The translations under genes and the position numbers were made by a program. A model generated the notes under the pieces. The model did no database searches, was not told where the DNA came from, and saw nothing but the letters and a program-made list of their open reading frames with translations. 64,000 bases of DNA from positions 1 through 64,000 of the forward strand of contig JAHEKF010000010.1 of NCBI GenBank assembly GCA_024638465.1, in the 5' to 3' direction. Shown here one piece after another: positions 30,079 to 39,266 of the stretch. Every line of letters begins with the position of its first letter. Within the stretch, counting starts at the first letter, position 1. The DNA is from Rhodospirillaceae bacterium (GTDB lineage Bacteria > Pseudomonadota > Gammaproteobacteria > Steroidobacterales > Rariloculaceae).

Positions 30079-30938
30079 TAGAAGCTCCCGCGACAACGAA
30101 TGTCAGCGACAGATTGAGTTCGACCCTGTTCGTAGCGGCGCTTTTTCACGGCGTTGTCATTCTCGGCGTCACCTTTACCAGCGCTCCTCCGACCGAGGGC
30201 GACGCGCTCCCTACGCTCCGAATCACGCTCGTGGCCGATAACGATGAACTCGAGCCCGATCCCGACGACGCCGATTTTCTTGCACAGCGTTCGCAATTGG
30301 GTTCAGGAGAACTCGCGGATGGCGACCGGCCGACGCGAACGCTCGGTGCGGGCGCGAGTGACATGCAGGCAGGGGATCCCGGGTCGCAGGCAACGAACGA
30401 CGGTCAACCACGCGAACTCGCAGAAAGCGCCAATCTGCTGCTGACTCGCAACCCTTCCGAGCAGCAAACCGAAGCTTCTCCGCGACCGAACGAGGCGCCC
30501 GCCGAGCGCGCGCAACGCGCCGCGCAGCTGCTCGCTGGAACTGTCATTCCGACCACGGCAACCGAGCTGGATTCTGTCGCTCGCTTGTCCGCAAGCGAAG
30601 TACGCGAACTATTGGCCAGTCCCAGCACGCGAAATTCTTCGGTCGCGAGCTATCTGAACGCCTGGCGCGGGCGCGTCGAGCAGGTCGGTACGCGAAACTT
30701 TCCGGCGCAGGCCCTGGCCACCGCCGTCGCCGAGAATCCGACGCTGGAGGTAGCTATTGACGCGAACGGCGACCTCATCGACATCATCGTCAGGCAATCC
30801 TCGGGAGATCCCCGCCTGGATCAGGCCGCGCTCACGATCCTGCGCATGGCCGCTCCGTTCGAGCCGTTGCCGGAGGAAGTTCGCTCGGAATATGACGTAC
30901 TGCGATTCGCTTACGAATGGGATTTCGACGAAGGTTGA
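30075..30938 (+). CDS. TonB-family energy transducer (TonB3-like by position)
   Basis: N-terminal TM and C-terminal TonB domain (YLNAWRGRVEQVGTRNFP...GDPRLDQAALTILRMAAPFEPLP). Probable TTG start overlapping the apbE stop. Confidence 0.82.
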   Translation: MIEAPATTNVSDRLSSTLFVAALFHGVVILGVTFTSAPPTEGDALPTLRITLVADNDELEPDPDDADFLAQRSQLGSGELADGDRPTRTLGAGASDMQAGDPGSQATNDGQPRELAESANLLLTRNPSEQQTEASPRPNEAPAERAQRAAQLLAGTVIPTTATELDSVARLSASEVRELLASPSTRNSSVASYLNAWRGRVEQVGTRNFPAQALATAVAENPTLEVAIDANGDLIDIIVRQSSGDPRLDQAALTILRMAAPFEPLPEEVRSEYDVLRFAYEWDFDEG

Positions 30939-31054
30939 CGCAATTAGCCGACATTAAGCGGCGATCGCCGATGCAATCAGGGTGGGTGCCCTGCGGTATC
31001 GCGACGCAGTCAGTTAAGATAAGACCCGGTACGAGAACCGGTAAGTGAGTCCGG

Positions 31055-31612
31055 ATGCGGACATTACAAAATCATTTTCTAATCGCCATGCCCGCGATGG
31101 GTGATCCGAATTTCAGCGGAACCGTAACCTATCTCTGCCAGCACTCTGACCAGGGAGCTCTCGGTATCATCATTAATCGCCCGCTGGACATGCAGGTCGG
31201 CGAAGTTTTTCGGCAGCTCGAACTGGAAGTAGTCGACAGCGACCAGTCCGAGCGCCCCGTGCTCGGCGGCGGGCCCGTAAAACCGGGCATGGGATTCGTG
31301 CTGCATCGGTCAGACGAAGATTTCGAGTCGACTCTGGACACGGAGGGTACCGACATCAGGGTTACGGTATCGAAGGATATCCTGAGCGCTATGGCAAGCG
31401 GCAACGGTCCGGAGCCCGCTCTCGTCGCCCTGGGGTACGCGGGCTGGGAAGCCGGACAGCTTGAATCCGAACTGGCGGCGAATGCCTGGTTGAGCGTACC
31501 TGCAGACCCGGAGGTCGTTTTCGAAACGCCGTTCAGGGAGCGTTGGGCCGCTGCGGCTGGCATCCTCGGGGTGGACATTAATCAACTGTCGGCCTACTCC
31601 GGCAATGCCTGA
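31055..31612 (+). CDS. YqgE/AlgH family protein
   Basis: LQNHFLIAMPAMGDPNFSGTVTYLCQHSDQGALGIIINRPL. Confidence 0.94.
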   Translation: MRTLQNHFLIAMPAMGDPNFSGTVTYLCQHSDQGALGIIINRPLDMQVGEVFRQLELEVVDSDQSERPVLGGGPVKPGMGFVLHRSDEDFESTLDTEGTDIRVTVSKDILSAMASGNGPEPALVALGYAGWEAGQLESELAANAWLSVPADPEVVFETPFRERWAAAAGILGVDINQLSAYSGNA

Positions 31613-31633
31613 AGCGGCACCAGGCTCGACCCG

Positions 31634-32062
31634 GTGACGTCCGAGCGGAGTCCCGACGTACTGTTAGCTTTCGACTTTGGCCTCAGGCGAATTGGCGTCG
31701 CCAGTGGTAACCTCCGCACGCGCACTGCGTCGCCGGTTACGACCCTGACCGTCGGCAGCGATGTTCCCTGGGTCGAGTTGGATCGTACGATTGACGAATG
31801 GCAGCCTGGACAATTGGTCGTCGGCTTACCCGACTCCGGATCGGCGAGTGACATTTGTGAACGCATTCAGGAGTTCATCGCTGCGTTACGCGGCCGTTAC
31901 GAGATCCCGGTCGCAAGCGTCGACGAGTCCTACACCTCGCGTGCCGCGCAGTCCGACCTTCGCGATGCCCGCAGATCCGGCACCAGGACCCGACGCGTGC
32001 GAAAAGAATTGATCGACAGCCATGCCGCGTGCCTGATCGCCGAACAGTGGATGAAGGAATGA
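31634..32062 (+). CDS. ruvX: Putative pre-16S rRNA nuclease / Holliday junction resolvase (YqgF)
   Basis: LAFDFGLRRIGVASG, VVGLPDSGSASD, VDESYTSRAAQ, DSHAACLIAEQWM. Confidence 0.93.
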   Translation: MTSERSPDVLLAFDFGLRRIGVASGNLRTRTASPVTTLTVGSDVPWVELDRTIDEWQPGQLVVGLPDSGSASDICERIQEFIAALRGRYEIPVASVDESYTSRAAQSDLRDARRSGTRTRRVRKELIDSHAACLIAEQWMKE

Positions 32063-33033
32063 CTATCGCGCAGATTAGTGCCCATGGCCGGCTGCGGCAC
32101 CTGCTAACCCTGGAAGACCTGGATCGGGAACACATTCAGATGATCATCGACCGGGCGTCGGCATATCTGACAAAGGTCGGCCAGCCTCCGGCTCACGACA
32201 CGATTCTGCGCGGCATGACCGTCGCGAATTTATTCTTCGAGGCCAGCACCCGGACGCGAGCGTCGTTCGAGCTCGCGGCGAAGCGGCTCAATGCCGACGT
32301 CTTGAATCTCGACGTCAACACATCGTCGCGCGCCAAGGGTGAAAGCGTTATGGATACGATTTTCACGCTACAAGCAATGCAGATCGATATGTTCGTGGTT
32401 CGCGATGCCAGTACCGGCGTGCCCGCCGAAATCGCCAGGAACGTAGAACCTCATGTCTGTGTCCTCAACGCCGGCGAATCGGAAGTCTCCCATCCTACCC
32501 AGGGATTACTGGATCTCATGACTATCCTCGAGCATCGCCCTGACATCGAGAATCTACGCATCGCGATCGTCGGGGACATCAGGCATTCACGCGTCGCCAG
32601 ATCCGCGTACCACGCGTTAACCAAGTACGGTGTCAAAGAACTGCGACTCGTTGGTCCTCCCGAGCTGTTACCCGATAGCAGCTTCGACGGTGCGAAGCTC
32701 TGCAGCGACGTCGATGAGGGCATACGCGGTGCCGACGTCGTGATGGCGCTGCGGATTCAGCGCGAACGATTCACCGAACTCGGCGCGATCCCCGATCCGC
32801 AGGAATATGCCCGACGCTATGGACTGACGCCGGAACGACTCGCGATTACCGCCCCGAACTCGATCGTCATGCATCCGGGACCGATGAATCGCGGCGTCGA
32901 GATCTCCGGCGAGGTCGCGGACGGCCCGCATTCGGTTATCGAGCGTCAGGTGACCAACGGCATGGCGGTTCGAATGGCCGTGCTGGCGCTCGCTCACGAG
33001 CATGTTCGTGACATGCAAGGAATCTCGGCTTGA
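32059..33033 (+). CDS. pyrB: Aspartate carbamoyltransferase catalytic subunit
   Basis: FFEASTRTRASFELAAKRLNAD, HPTQGLLDLMTI, MHPGPMNRGVEI. ATG at 32059 overlaps the ruvX stop. Confidence 0.96.
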   Translation: MTIAQISAHGRLRHLLTLEDLDREHIQMIIDRASAYLTKVGQPPAHDTILRGMTVANLFFEASTRTRASFELAAKRLNADVLNLDVNTSSRAKGESVMDTIFTLQAMQIDMFVVRDASTGVPAEIARNVEPHVCVLNAGESEVSHPTQGLLDLMTILEHRPDIENLRIAIVGDIRHSRVARSAYHALTKYGVKELRLVGPPELLPDSSFDGAKLCSDVDEGIRGADVVMALRIQRERFTELGAIPDPQEYARRYGLTPERLAITAPNSIVMHPGPMNRGVEISGEVADGPHSVIERQVTNGMAVRMAVLALAHEHVRDMQGISA

Positions 33034-33926
33034 GCATGTCCGGCAATCGCGACACGATCGCGCTCGAGGATGCCGAAATCATCGCGCGACGATCGTTTCC
33101 GGGCGATCAGCACATCATCCGACTCGCGGCACCGCGCTGCGCAGCCAAAGCAACGCCTGGCAGCTTCGCGCACCTGACCTGCGATCCGACCGTGCCGATG
33201 CGCCGGCCGCTGTCGATTATGCTTGCCGACCCCACTGCCGGATGGGTCGAGTTCCTGTTCAAACCCGTAGGGCACGGACTGGCCCGGCTCGCGCAACGCC
33301 CGATCGGAGACCGCGTCAGTGTTCTCGGCCCCATCGGTCGCGGTTTCGATCCCGATCCGGGCCGGCGGCGAATTATCGCGATCGGCGGCGGCGTCGGCAT
33401 TCCACCCGTTTACTTTCTCGCCGAACGGCTGCGATCGAGCGCCGATTTCGAGCTGCTGGTCCTCATGGGATCGGAAGTACCGTTCCCGTTCGAGCTCGGC
33501 GACTCCAGCGAGGCGATCAACGGTATTTCCGACACCGTCTTCAAGGAGGTCAGCGACCTTGCGGAATGGGGCATTCCGTCGCGTCTGGCCAGCAACGCCG
33601 GCTACGGCGGGTGTCATGCCGGGCACGTGCCTGAGCTGGCACGCGACTGGCTGGAGGGCTGTGTATACGAGGAGCTGGCGAACGTTCAAATCGTCGCGTG
33701 CGGCCCCATGGCGATGCTTGAAGCCACGGCCAGGCTTGCGCAGGAGTTCAACCTGCCATGTCAGGTCGCTGTCGAGGAGTACATGGCTTGCGGCGTAGGT
33801 GGCTGTGCCGGTTGTACGCTCCTCGTGCAAACTCCGGATGGTCCTGCGATGAAACGGGTCTGTGTGGACGGCCCCGTATTCGAAGCGCGTGACGTGTTCG
33901 CGCAGACCGCGGCGGCCGCGATTTAG
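33030..33926 (+). CDS. Dihydroorotate dehydrogenase electron-transfer subunit-like protein (PyrK-like, FAD/[2Fe-2S])
   Basis: FNR-like fold (RRPLSIM, IGGGVGIPPVYFLAERL) plus C-terminal CGVGGCAGCTLLV...KRVCVDGPVF cluster-binding cysteines. Confidence 0.88.
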   Translation: MSMSGNRDTIALEDAEIIARRSFPGDQHIIRLAAPRCAAKATPGSFAHLTCDPTVPMRRPLSIMLADPTAGWVEFLFKPVGHGLARLAQRPIGDRVSVLGPIGRGFDPDPGRRRIIAIGGGVGIPPVYFLAERLRSSADFELLVLMGSEVPFPFELGDSSEAINGISDTVFKEVSDLAEWGIPSRLASNAGYGGCHAGHVPELARDWLEGCVYEELANVQIVACGPMAMLEATARLAQEFNLPCQVAVEEYMACGVGGCAGCTLLVQTPDGPAMKRVCVDGPVFEARDVFAQTAAAAI

Positions 33927-34978
33927 CCGAAGTTGATCTTCGCCTCGAGATTGGCTCGCGAGTCGGCGTTCGCGAGCGCCTCTTCCATGCTGATTTTGCC
34001 GTCACGGTAAAGGTCCAGCAGGGCATCGTCGAAACACTGCATGCCGGGCTCGTTGGTATTTTTGAACGCTTCCTTGACGTTACTGATGTCGCCCTTGAGG
34101 ATGAGTTCCGAGATGTGCGGCGTATTGAGCATGATCTCGACGGCCGCGACGCGATCGCCGTCTTTTCCACGCACGAGACGCTGCGAGATGATCGCGCGCG
34201 TGTATTGCGACAGATCCATGAAAACCTGTTTGTGCTGATCGTTAGGATACATATTGATGATCCGATCGAGCGTCTCCGGCGAATTGTTCGCATGCAGCGT
34301 CGCGATCGCGAGATGACCGGTTCCCGCAAGATCGATCGCCGCCTGCATGGTTTCACGATCCCGGATCTCGCCAATCAATATGACGTCAGGCGCCTCCCGC
34401 ATCGCACTGCGCAGTGCGCGATCGTAGGATTTTGTATCCAGACCGACCTCGCGCTGGTTGACGATTGATTTCTCGTTGCTATGCAGAAACTCGATCGGAT
34501 CTTCAATCGTAACGATATGCGATGCCGAGTGAAGATTCCGGTGATTGATCATGGCTGCCAGAGTCGTGGATTTACCCGACCCGCTCGCACCAACCATCAG
34601 GATCAAGCCGCGCCGCAGCATGACGAGATCTTTTATGTTCTCCGGCATTCCGAGCTCTTCGAGAACCGGGAGATCGGGCGTGATGAATCTGAGCACCATC
34701 GCCACGTTGCCGCGTTGATGAAAAACATTGACTCGAAATCGCCCGAGCCCGGGCTCGGAAACGGCGAAATCGATCTCGAACTCGCGAGTGAATTCTTCGA
34801 GCTGCTCTTCGTTCATGAGCTCGAGCGCCGCCTGGCGGACCATTTTGGGCGATAGTTCCATCTGATTGACGGGAAGCAGCTTGCCGTCAATCTTGATCAT
34901 GACAGGAGCGAACGTGGTAAAGAAAAGGTCGGACGCGTTCTTGTCCACCATGAGCTTGAAGAGAGGTTTAACGTTCAT
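33923..34978 (-). CDS. PilT/PilU-family ATPase (third tandem paralog, PilU-like)
   Basis: Walker A GASGSGKST, Walker B DVILIGEIRD, GHLAIATLHANN. Confidence 0.9.
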   Translation of the reverse strand: MNVKPLFKLMVDKNASDLFFTTFAPVMIKIDGKLLPVNQMELSPKMVRQAALELMNEEQLEEFTREFEIDFAVSEPGLGRFRVNVFHQRGNVAMVLRFITPDLPVLEELGMPENIKDLVMLRRGLILMVGASGSGKSTTLAAMINHRNLHSASHIVTIEDPIEFLHSNEKSIVNQREVGLDTKSYDRALRSAMREAPDVILIGEIRDRETMQAAIDLAGTGHLAIATLHANNSPETLDRIINMYPNDQHKQVFMDLSQYTRAIISQRLVRGKDGDRVAAVEIMLNTPHISELILKGDISNVKEAFKNTNEPGMQCFDDALLDLYRDGKISMEEALANADSRANLEAKINFG

Positions 34979-35010
34979 CGCGATCGCGTAACAGGGCCTT
35001 TGATCGGAGG

Positions 35011-36171
35011 CTAGTAGGGCGCAGCTTTCTCATTCTCTTCGATAAGATGCAGGCTCTCGGAGTGTTTCGTGGCCGTGTTCGATTCACGATTACTGTCGAG
35101 CTTGATCTTGAGCCTGAGCTCGTTTTTCGAATCCGCGTTCCGAAGTGCCTCTTCGTACGAGATAACACCTTCCTCGAAGAGCTGGAAAAGCGCCTGATCG
35201 AAAGTCTGCATCCCGAGGCGGGTCGACTTCGACATGACTTCCTTGATCTGGGCAACCTCGCCACGAAATATCAGATCGTTGATGAGCGGCGACGCCAGCA
35301 TAATTTCCATCGCCGCGACCCGGCCGAGATTATTCTCGCGCGGTATCAATCGCTGCGACACCATCGCTTTTACGTTCAGCGACAGGTCCATCAGCAGCTG
35401 ATGCCTGCGTTCTTCGGGGAAGAAGTTAATGATGCGGTCGAGTGCCTGATTAGCGCTGTTTGCGTGCAGCGTAGCTACGCAGAGATGTCCGGTCTCGGCA
35501 AACTGAATTCCGTACTCCATGGTTTCGCGATCGCGGATCTCGCCGATCATGATCACATCGGGCGCCTGCCGCAGCGTGTTCTTCAGCGCATTGTGCCAGC
35601 TCTCGGTGTCCACGCCGACTTCCCGGTGAGTAACGACGCAACCGTTATGCGGATGCACGTACTCGACCGGATCCTCGATCGTGATGATGTGACCTTTCGA
35701 GTTCGCGTTGCGGTGACCGATCATGGCAGCCAGCGTCGTCGACTTACCTGAGCCAGTTCCACCGACTACGAGACAGAGCCCGCGCTTGACCATCGCGACA
35801 TCCATGAGTTGTTTCGGAAGCTCCAGTTCGTCGAAAGTTGGAATCTTGGTTTCAATCGTTCTCAGTACAGCGCCGACATGTCCCTGAGCGACGAATGCGC
35901 TGACACGAAACCGGCCGATTCCCTGCGGGGCTATCGCGAAGTTGCATTCCTTCGTCGCATCGAACTCGCGCGACTGCTTGTCATTCATGATCGAGCGAAC
36001 GATCAGCGAACTTTGCTCAGGACTCAAAGGCTTGTCGGCGAACGGCTGGATGCCTCCGTCGATTTTTATCGCCGGAGGAAAATGCGCCGTAACGAAGAGG
36101 TCGGAACCATTGTTCTCGACCATCTTCTTAAGGAGATTCTGTGTTAGCCGAATTGCTTGGTCGCGTTCCAT
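35011..36171 (-). CDS. pilU: Type IV pilus retraction accessory ATPase PilU
   Basis: Walker A GGTGSGKST, DVIMIGEIRDRETMEYGIQFAETGHLCVATLHAN; close overall pattern to PilU. Confidence 0.92.
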   Translation of the reverse strand: MERDQAIRLTQNLLKKMVENNGSDLFVTAHFPPAIKIDGGIQPFADKPLSPEQSSLIVRSIMNDKQSREFDATKECNFAIAPQGIGRFRVSAFVAQGHVGAVLRTIETKIPTFDELELPKQLMDVAMVKRGLCLVVGGTGSGKSTTLAAMIGHRNANSKGHIITIEDPVEYVHPHNGCVVTHREVGVDTESWHNALKNTLRQAPDVIMIGEIRDRETMEYGIQFAETGHLCVATLHANSANQALDRIINFFPEERRHQLLMDLSLNVKAMVSQRLIPRENNLGRVAAMEIMLASPLINDLIFRGEVAQIKEVMSKSTRLGMQTFDQALFQLFEEGVISYEEALRNADSKNELRLKIKLDSNRESNTATKHSESLHLIEENEKAAPY

Positions 36172-36199
36172 CGCAACCTACTCCTTCTCTAGCGCTATG

Positions 36200-37243
36200 C
36201 TAGAAATTCTCCTTGTTGACCGCACGGAAACGAGCCTCTTCCTTGGTGATGAAGCCTTTCGCCATGAGTTCCTGCAAATTCTGATCGAGGGTCTGCATTC
36301 CCTGCGCCTGACCAGTCTGAATCGCAGAATACATTTGCGCGATCTTGCCTTCGCGAATGAGATTACGAATCGCAGGCGATCCGATCATGATTTCGTGAGC
36401 GGCGATTCTTCCGCCGCCGGTTCGCTTCAGCAGCGTCTGCGAGATTACTGCACGCAGAGACTCCGAAAGCATGCTTCGAACCATCTCTTTCTCCGCAGCC
36501 GGAAATACGTCGACGACGCGGTCGATAGTCTTCGCCGCGGAACTCGTGTGCAGAGTACCGAACACGAGATGGCCCGTTTCGGCAGCCGTCAACGCGAGAC
36601 GGATGGTTTCCAGATCCCTCATCTCGCCGACGAGAATAATGTCCGGATCCTCACGCAAGGCCGAACGCAGGGCTTCGGCGAAGCCGAGTGTGTCGCGATG
36701 CACTTCGCGCTGGTTGACCAGCGACTTCTTACTCTCGTGCACGAACTCGATCGGGTCCTCGATCGTGAGTATATGATCGGGCTTCGTGTCGTTGATGAAA
36801 TCGATCATTGCGGCAAGCGTTGTCGACTTTCCGGAGCCGGTCGGGCCGGTGACGAGCACGAGACCGCGCGGGTGCATCGAAACGTCCTTGAAGATTCGTG
36901 GCGCTCCCAGGTCGTCGAGCGTCAGGATCTCGGATGGAATCGTACGGAACACTGCGGAACAGCCGCGATTCTGATTGAAAGCGTTGACTCTGAATCGAGC
37001 CAGTTTCGGGATCTCGAACGAAAAGTCGGTTTCGAGAAACTCTTCGAAATCCTTTCGCTGCTTATCGTTCATGATGTCATACACCATGCTGTGCACTTGC
37101 TTGTGCTTCAGCGATGGCATATTCACCCGTTTGACGTCACCGTCGACACGGATAATCGGTGGCACACCAGCCGAAAGGTGCAGATCCGAGGCGTTGTTCT
37201 TAACGGCAAACGCGAGAAGCTGAGCGATGTCTACGGCGGCCAT
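36200..37243 (-). CDS. pilT: Type IV pilus retraction ATPase PilT
   Basis: MAAVDIAQLLAFAVKNNASDLHLSAGVPP, GPTGSGKST, GEMRDLETIRLALTAAETGHLVFGTLHTSSAAKTIDRVVDVFP. Confidence 0.96.
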   Translation of the reverse strand: MAAVDIAQLLAFAVKNNASDLHLSAGVPPIIRVDGDVKRVNMPSLKHKQVHSMVYDIMNDKQRKDFEEFLETDFSFEIPKLARFRVNAFNQNRGCSAVFRTIPSEILTLDDLGAPRIFKDVSMHPRGLVLVTGPTGSGKSTTLAAMIDFINDTKPDHILTIEDPIEFVHESKKSLVNQREVHRDTLGFAEALRSALREDPDIILVGEMRDLETIRLALTAAETGHLVFGTLHTSSAAKTIDRVVDVFPAAEKEMVRSMLSESLRAVISQTLLKRTGGGRIAAHEIMIGSPAIRNLIREGKIAQMYSAIQTGQAQGMQTLDQNLQELMAKGFITKEEARFRAVNKENF

Positions 37244-37330
37244 GAAGCGCCCTCTGCAGCATTGATTCCGTACCCCGAAATTGGGGTTACCATATGCGAT
37301 ACATAGTATAGGCTAGGGTCCTGGCAAAGC

Positions 37331-38020
37331 GTGACTCATATCACGGACCACATCGCAGAAACGGTCGAAAGGGTCCGGAAAGCGCAATCTGACGCATCTC
37401 AGAGCGCTGAAATACCTGTCATTCTTGCCGTCAGCAAGCGACAACCCGTGGCAGCGATTCGGTCCGCGTTCGAGTGCGGACTGCGAAATTTCGGGGAAAA
37501 CGTCGTCCAGGAAGCTCTACCGAAGATCGAGGCGCTCGCAGCACTCGAGATCTGCTGGCATTTCATCGGCCGGATTCAATCCAACAAGACCCGCGACATC
37601 GCCGCGCATTTCGATTGGGTTCACACGATCGACCGTTTCAAGATTGCCCAGCGTTTGAACGATCAACGACCACGCTATGCGCCACCGTTGAACGTCTGTA
37701 TTCAGGTCAACCAGGCGGGCGAATCGCAGAAAGGCGGAATCGCGGAATCCGGGCTCCGCGAACTTGCCGCCGCCGTGACCGGGTTGCCCAGGTTGCGGTT
37801 CCGCGGGCTCATGTCGCTGCCGCCCGCGGCCGGTGACCCGGAGAACAGCGCGCCCTATTTCGCCCGACTACGCGAGCTTAAGGAGGAGCTCGAGGCTGAG
37901 GGCTTCGCTGCGGACACGCTGTCCATGGGGATGTCCCGCGACCTGGACGTGGCGATCCGCGAAGGAAGCACTATCGTACGAGTAGGTACTGCGATCTTCG
38001 GGCCGAGGCCGGACTTATGA
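37331..38020 (+). CDS. yggS: YggS-family pyridoxal phosphate homeostasis protein
   Basis: VSKRQPVAAIRSAFECGLRNFGENVVQEALPKIE, WHFIGRIQSNKTRDIA, LSMGMSRDLDVAIREGSTIVRVGTAIFG. Confidence 0.95.
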   Translation: MTHITDHIAETVERVRKAQSDASQSAEIPVILAVSKRQPVAAIRSAFECGLRNFGENVVQEALPKIEALAALEICWHFIGRIQSNKTRDIAAHFDWVHTIDRFKIAQRLNDQRPRYAPPLNVCIQVNQAGESQKGGIAESGLRELAAAVTGLPRLRFRGLMSLPPAAGDPENSAPYFARLRELKEELEAEGFAADTLSMGMSRDLDVAIREGSTIVRVGTAIFGPRPDL

Positions 38021-38101
38021 GGCAACGACACGATCGAGATCTCTCGCTACCGGCCATGCTATCTTTCCGTTCCGACATGACTGACTACCCCATAGTGCGC
38101 C

Positions 38102-38647
38102 ATGCGTGACTCCCTATTCTTTCTGATCAGAGTACTGAGCCACCTCTACCTGCTGTTGTTCCTGCTCAGGTTCATCATGCAGTGGATTCGGGCGGATTTT
38201 TATAACCCGCTGGCACAGTTTATCGTTCGCGCTACGGATCCTCTGGTCATCCCGGCTCGCAAGATCATTCCCGCGAGCGCAACAATAGACGTTCCGACGC
38301 TGGTCGTTCTGCTCGTCCTGCAGGTAGCGGCGACGTGGCTGCTGTTGTCGGTTGCGTCCGTGCCAACCGGCGCGCTGCAACTGCTCGAGTTCGCCTTCCT
38401 GAGGCTGATCACACTCACGCTCTCGCTCTATACCTGGACGATCCTCGTGCAGGTCATTCTCAGTTGGGTGAGTCCGGGCGGGTATCACCCGCTTGGAATG
38501 ATTCTTGGCGAGCTAAATGAGCCCGTCCTGCGACCTATTCGAAGAATTCTGCCGCCGATATCCGGCCTCGATCTCTCTCCGCTTCTGGCGGTGATTCTGA
38601 TCCAGGCGGTATCACTGGCGATCCCGCTGCCCAATCTTCTTCGCTAG
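38102..38647 (+). CDS. YggT family membrane protein
   Basis: Duplicated YGGT hydrophobic unit (YNPLAQFIVRATDPLVIPARKIIP / YHPLGMILGELNEPVLRPIRRILPP). Confidence 0.92.
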   Translation: MRDSLFFLIRVLSHLYLLLFLLRFIMQWIRADFYNPLAQFIVRATDPLVIPARKIIPASATIDVPTLVVLLVLQVAATWLLLSVASVPTGALQLLEFAFLRLITLTLSLYTWTILVQVILSWVSPGGYHPLGMILGELNEPVLRPIRRILPPISGLDLSPLLAVILIQAVSLAIPLPNLLR

Positions 38648-38765
38648 GCGCGCGCAGCGGCACTCGCAAGATCCCCACGCTCACTGGCTGGAACGATGAA
38701 GCGCCCGAAGCGCTGCTTCACCGCAGGAAATACGCTAGTATCTGATCACCGTTGACGCGGCGGAG

Positions 38766-39260
38766 ATGAGGATGAATAGAAGGGCGCTGCTACTGCCATT
38801 GATTTGCCTGGGATTGAGCGCTGGCTGCCAGCAAGCGTCCGATCCGAACCCGTTGGGCGCGCAGGCGGCGCTGGCAAGCACGGAAACGGAGAAGGATTTT
38901 GGCGACTACGTCGTGCACTTCAACGCCTTGCCGACAAGCCAGCTCTCTCCGGATATTGCCCGACAGTACGACATCGTACGAAGCGACAATCGCGCAATCC
39001 TCAACGTCAGCATTATCAAGAAGAATCCGGGATCGCTCGGCACTTCGGTGTCGGGTGCAGTTTCCGCATCCGCTATTAATCTCACGGGTCAGCTCAAGAA
39101 CATCGCTGTCAGAGAGATCCGGGAGGAGACAGCGATCTACTATATCGGCGAAGTAATGGTCAGCAACGAAGAGACGCTGATCTTCACCATCGACGTTACG
39201 CCTTTGAACGAATCGAGCCGTTTTTCGATTCGCTACATGAAGCAATTCTTCGTCGACTGA
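38766..39260 (+). CDS. DUF4426-type exported protein
   Basis: Lipoprotein-like signal; FGDYVVHFNALPTSQLSPDIARQYDIVRSDNRAILNVS. Confidence 0.75.
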   Translation: MRMNRRALLLPLICLGLSAGCQQASDPNPLGAQAALASTETEKDFGDYVVHFNALPTSQLSPDIARQYDIVRSDNRAILNVSIIKKNPGSLGTSVSGAVSASAINLTGQLKNIAVREIREETAIYYIGEVMVSNEETLIFTIDVTPLNESSRFSIRYMKQFFVD

Positions 39261-39266
39261 CGCTGA

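Noticed and set aside
35942-37306. 454-aa plus-strand ORF antisense to pilT/pilU
   Set aside because: Both strands are open because of GC bias; the minus strand carries clear PilT/PilU proteins.
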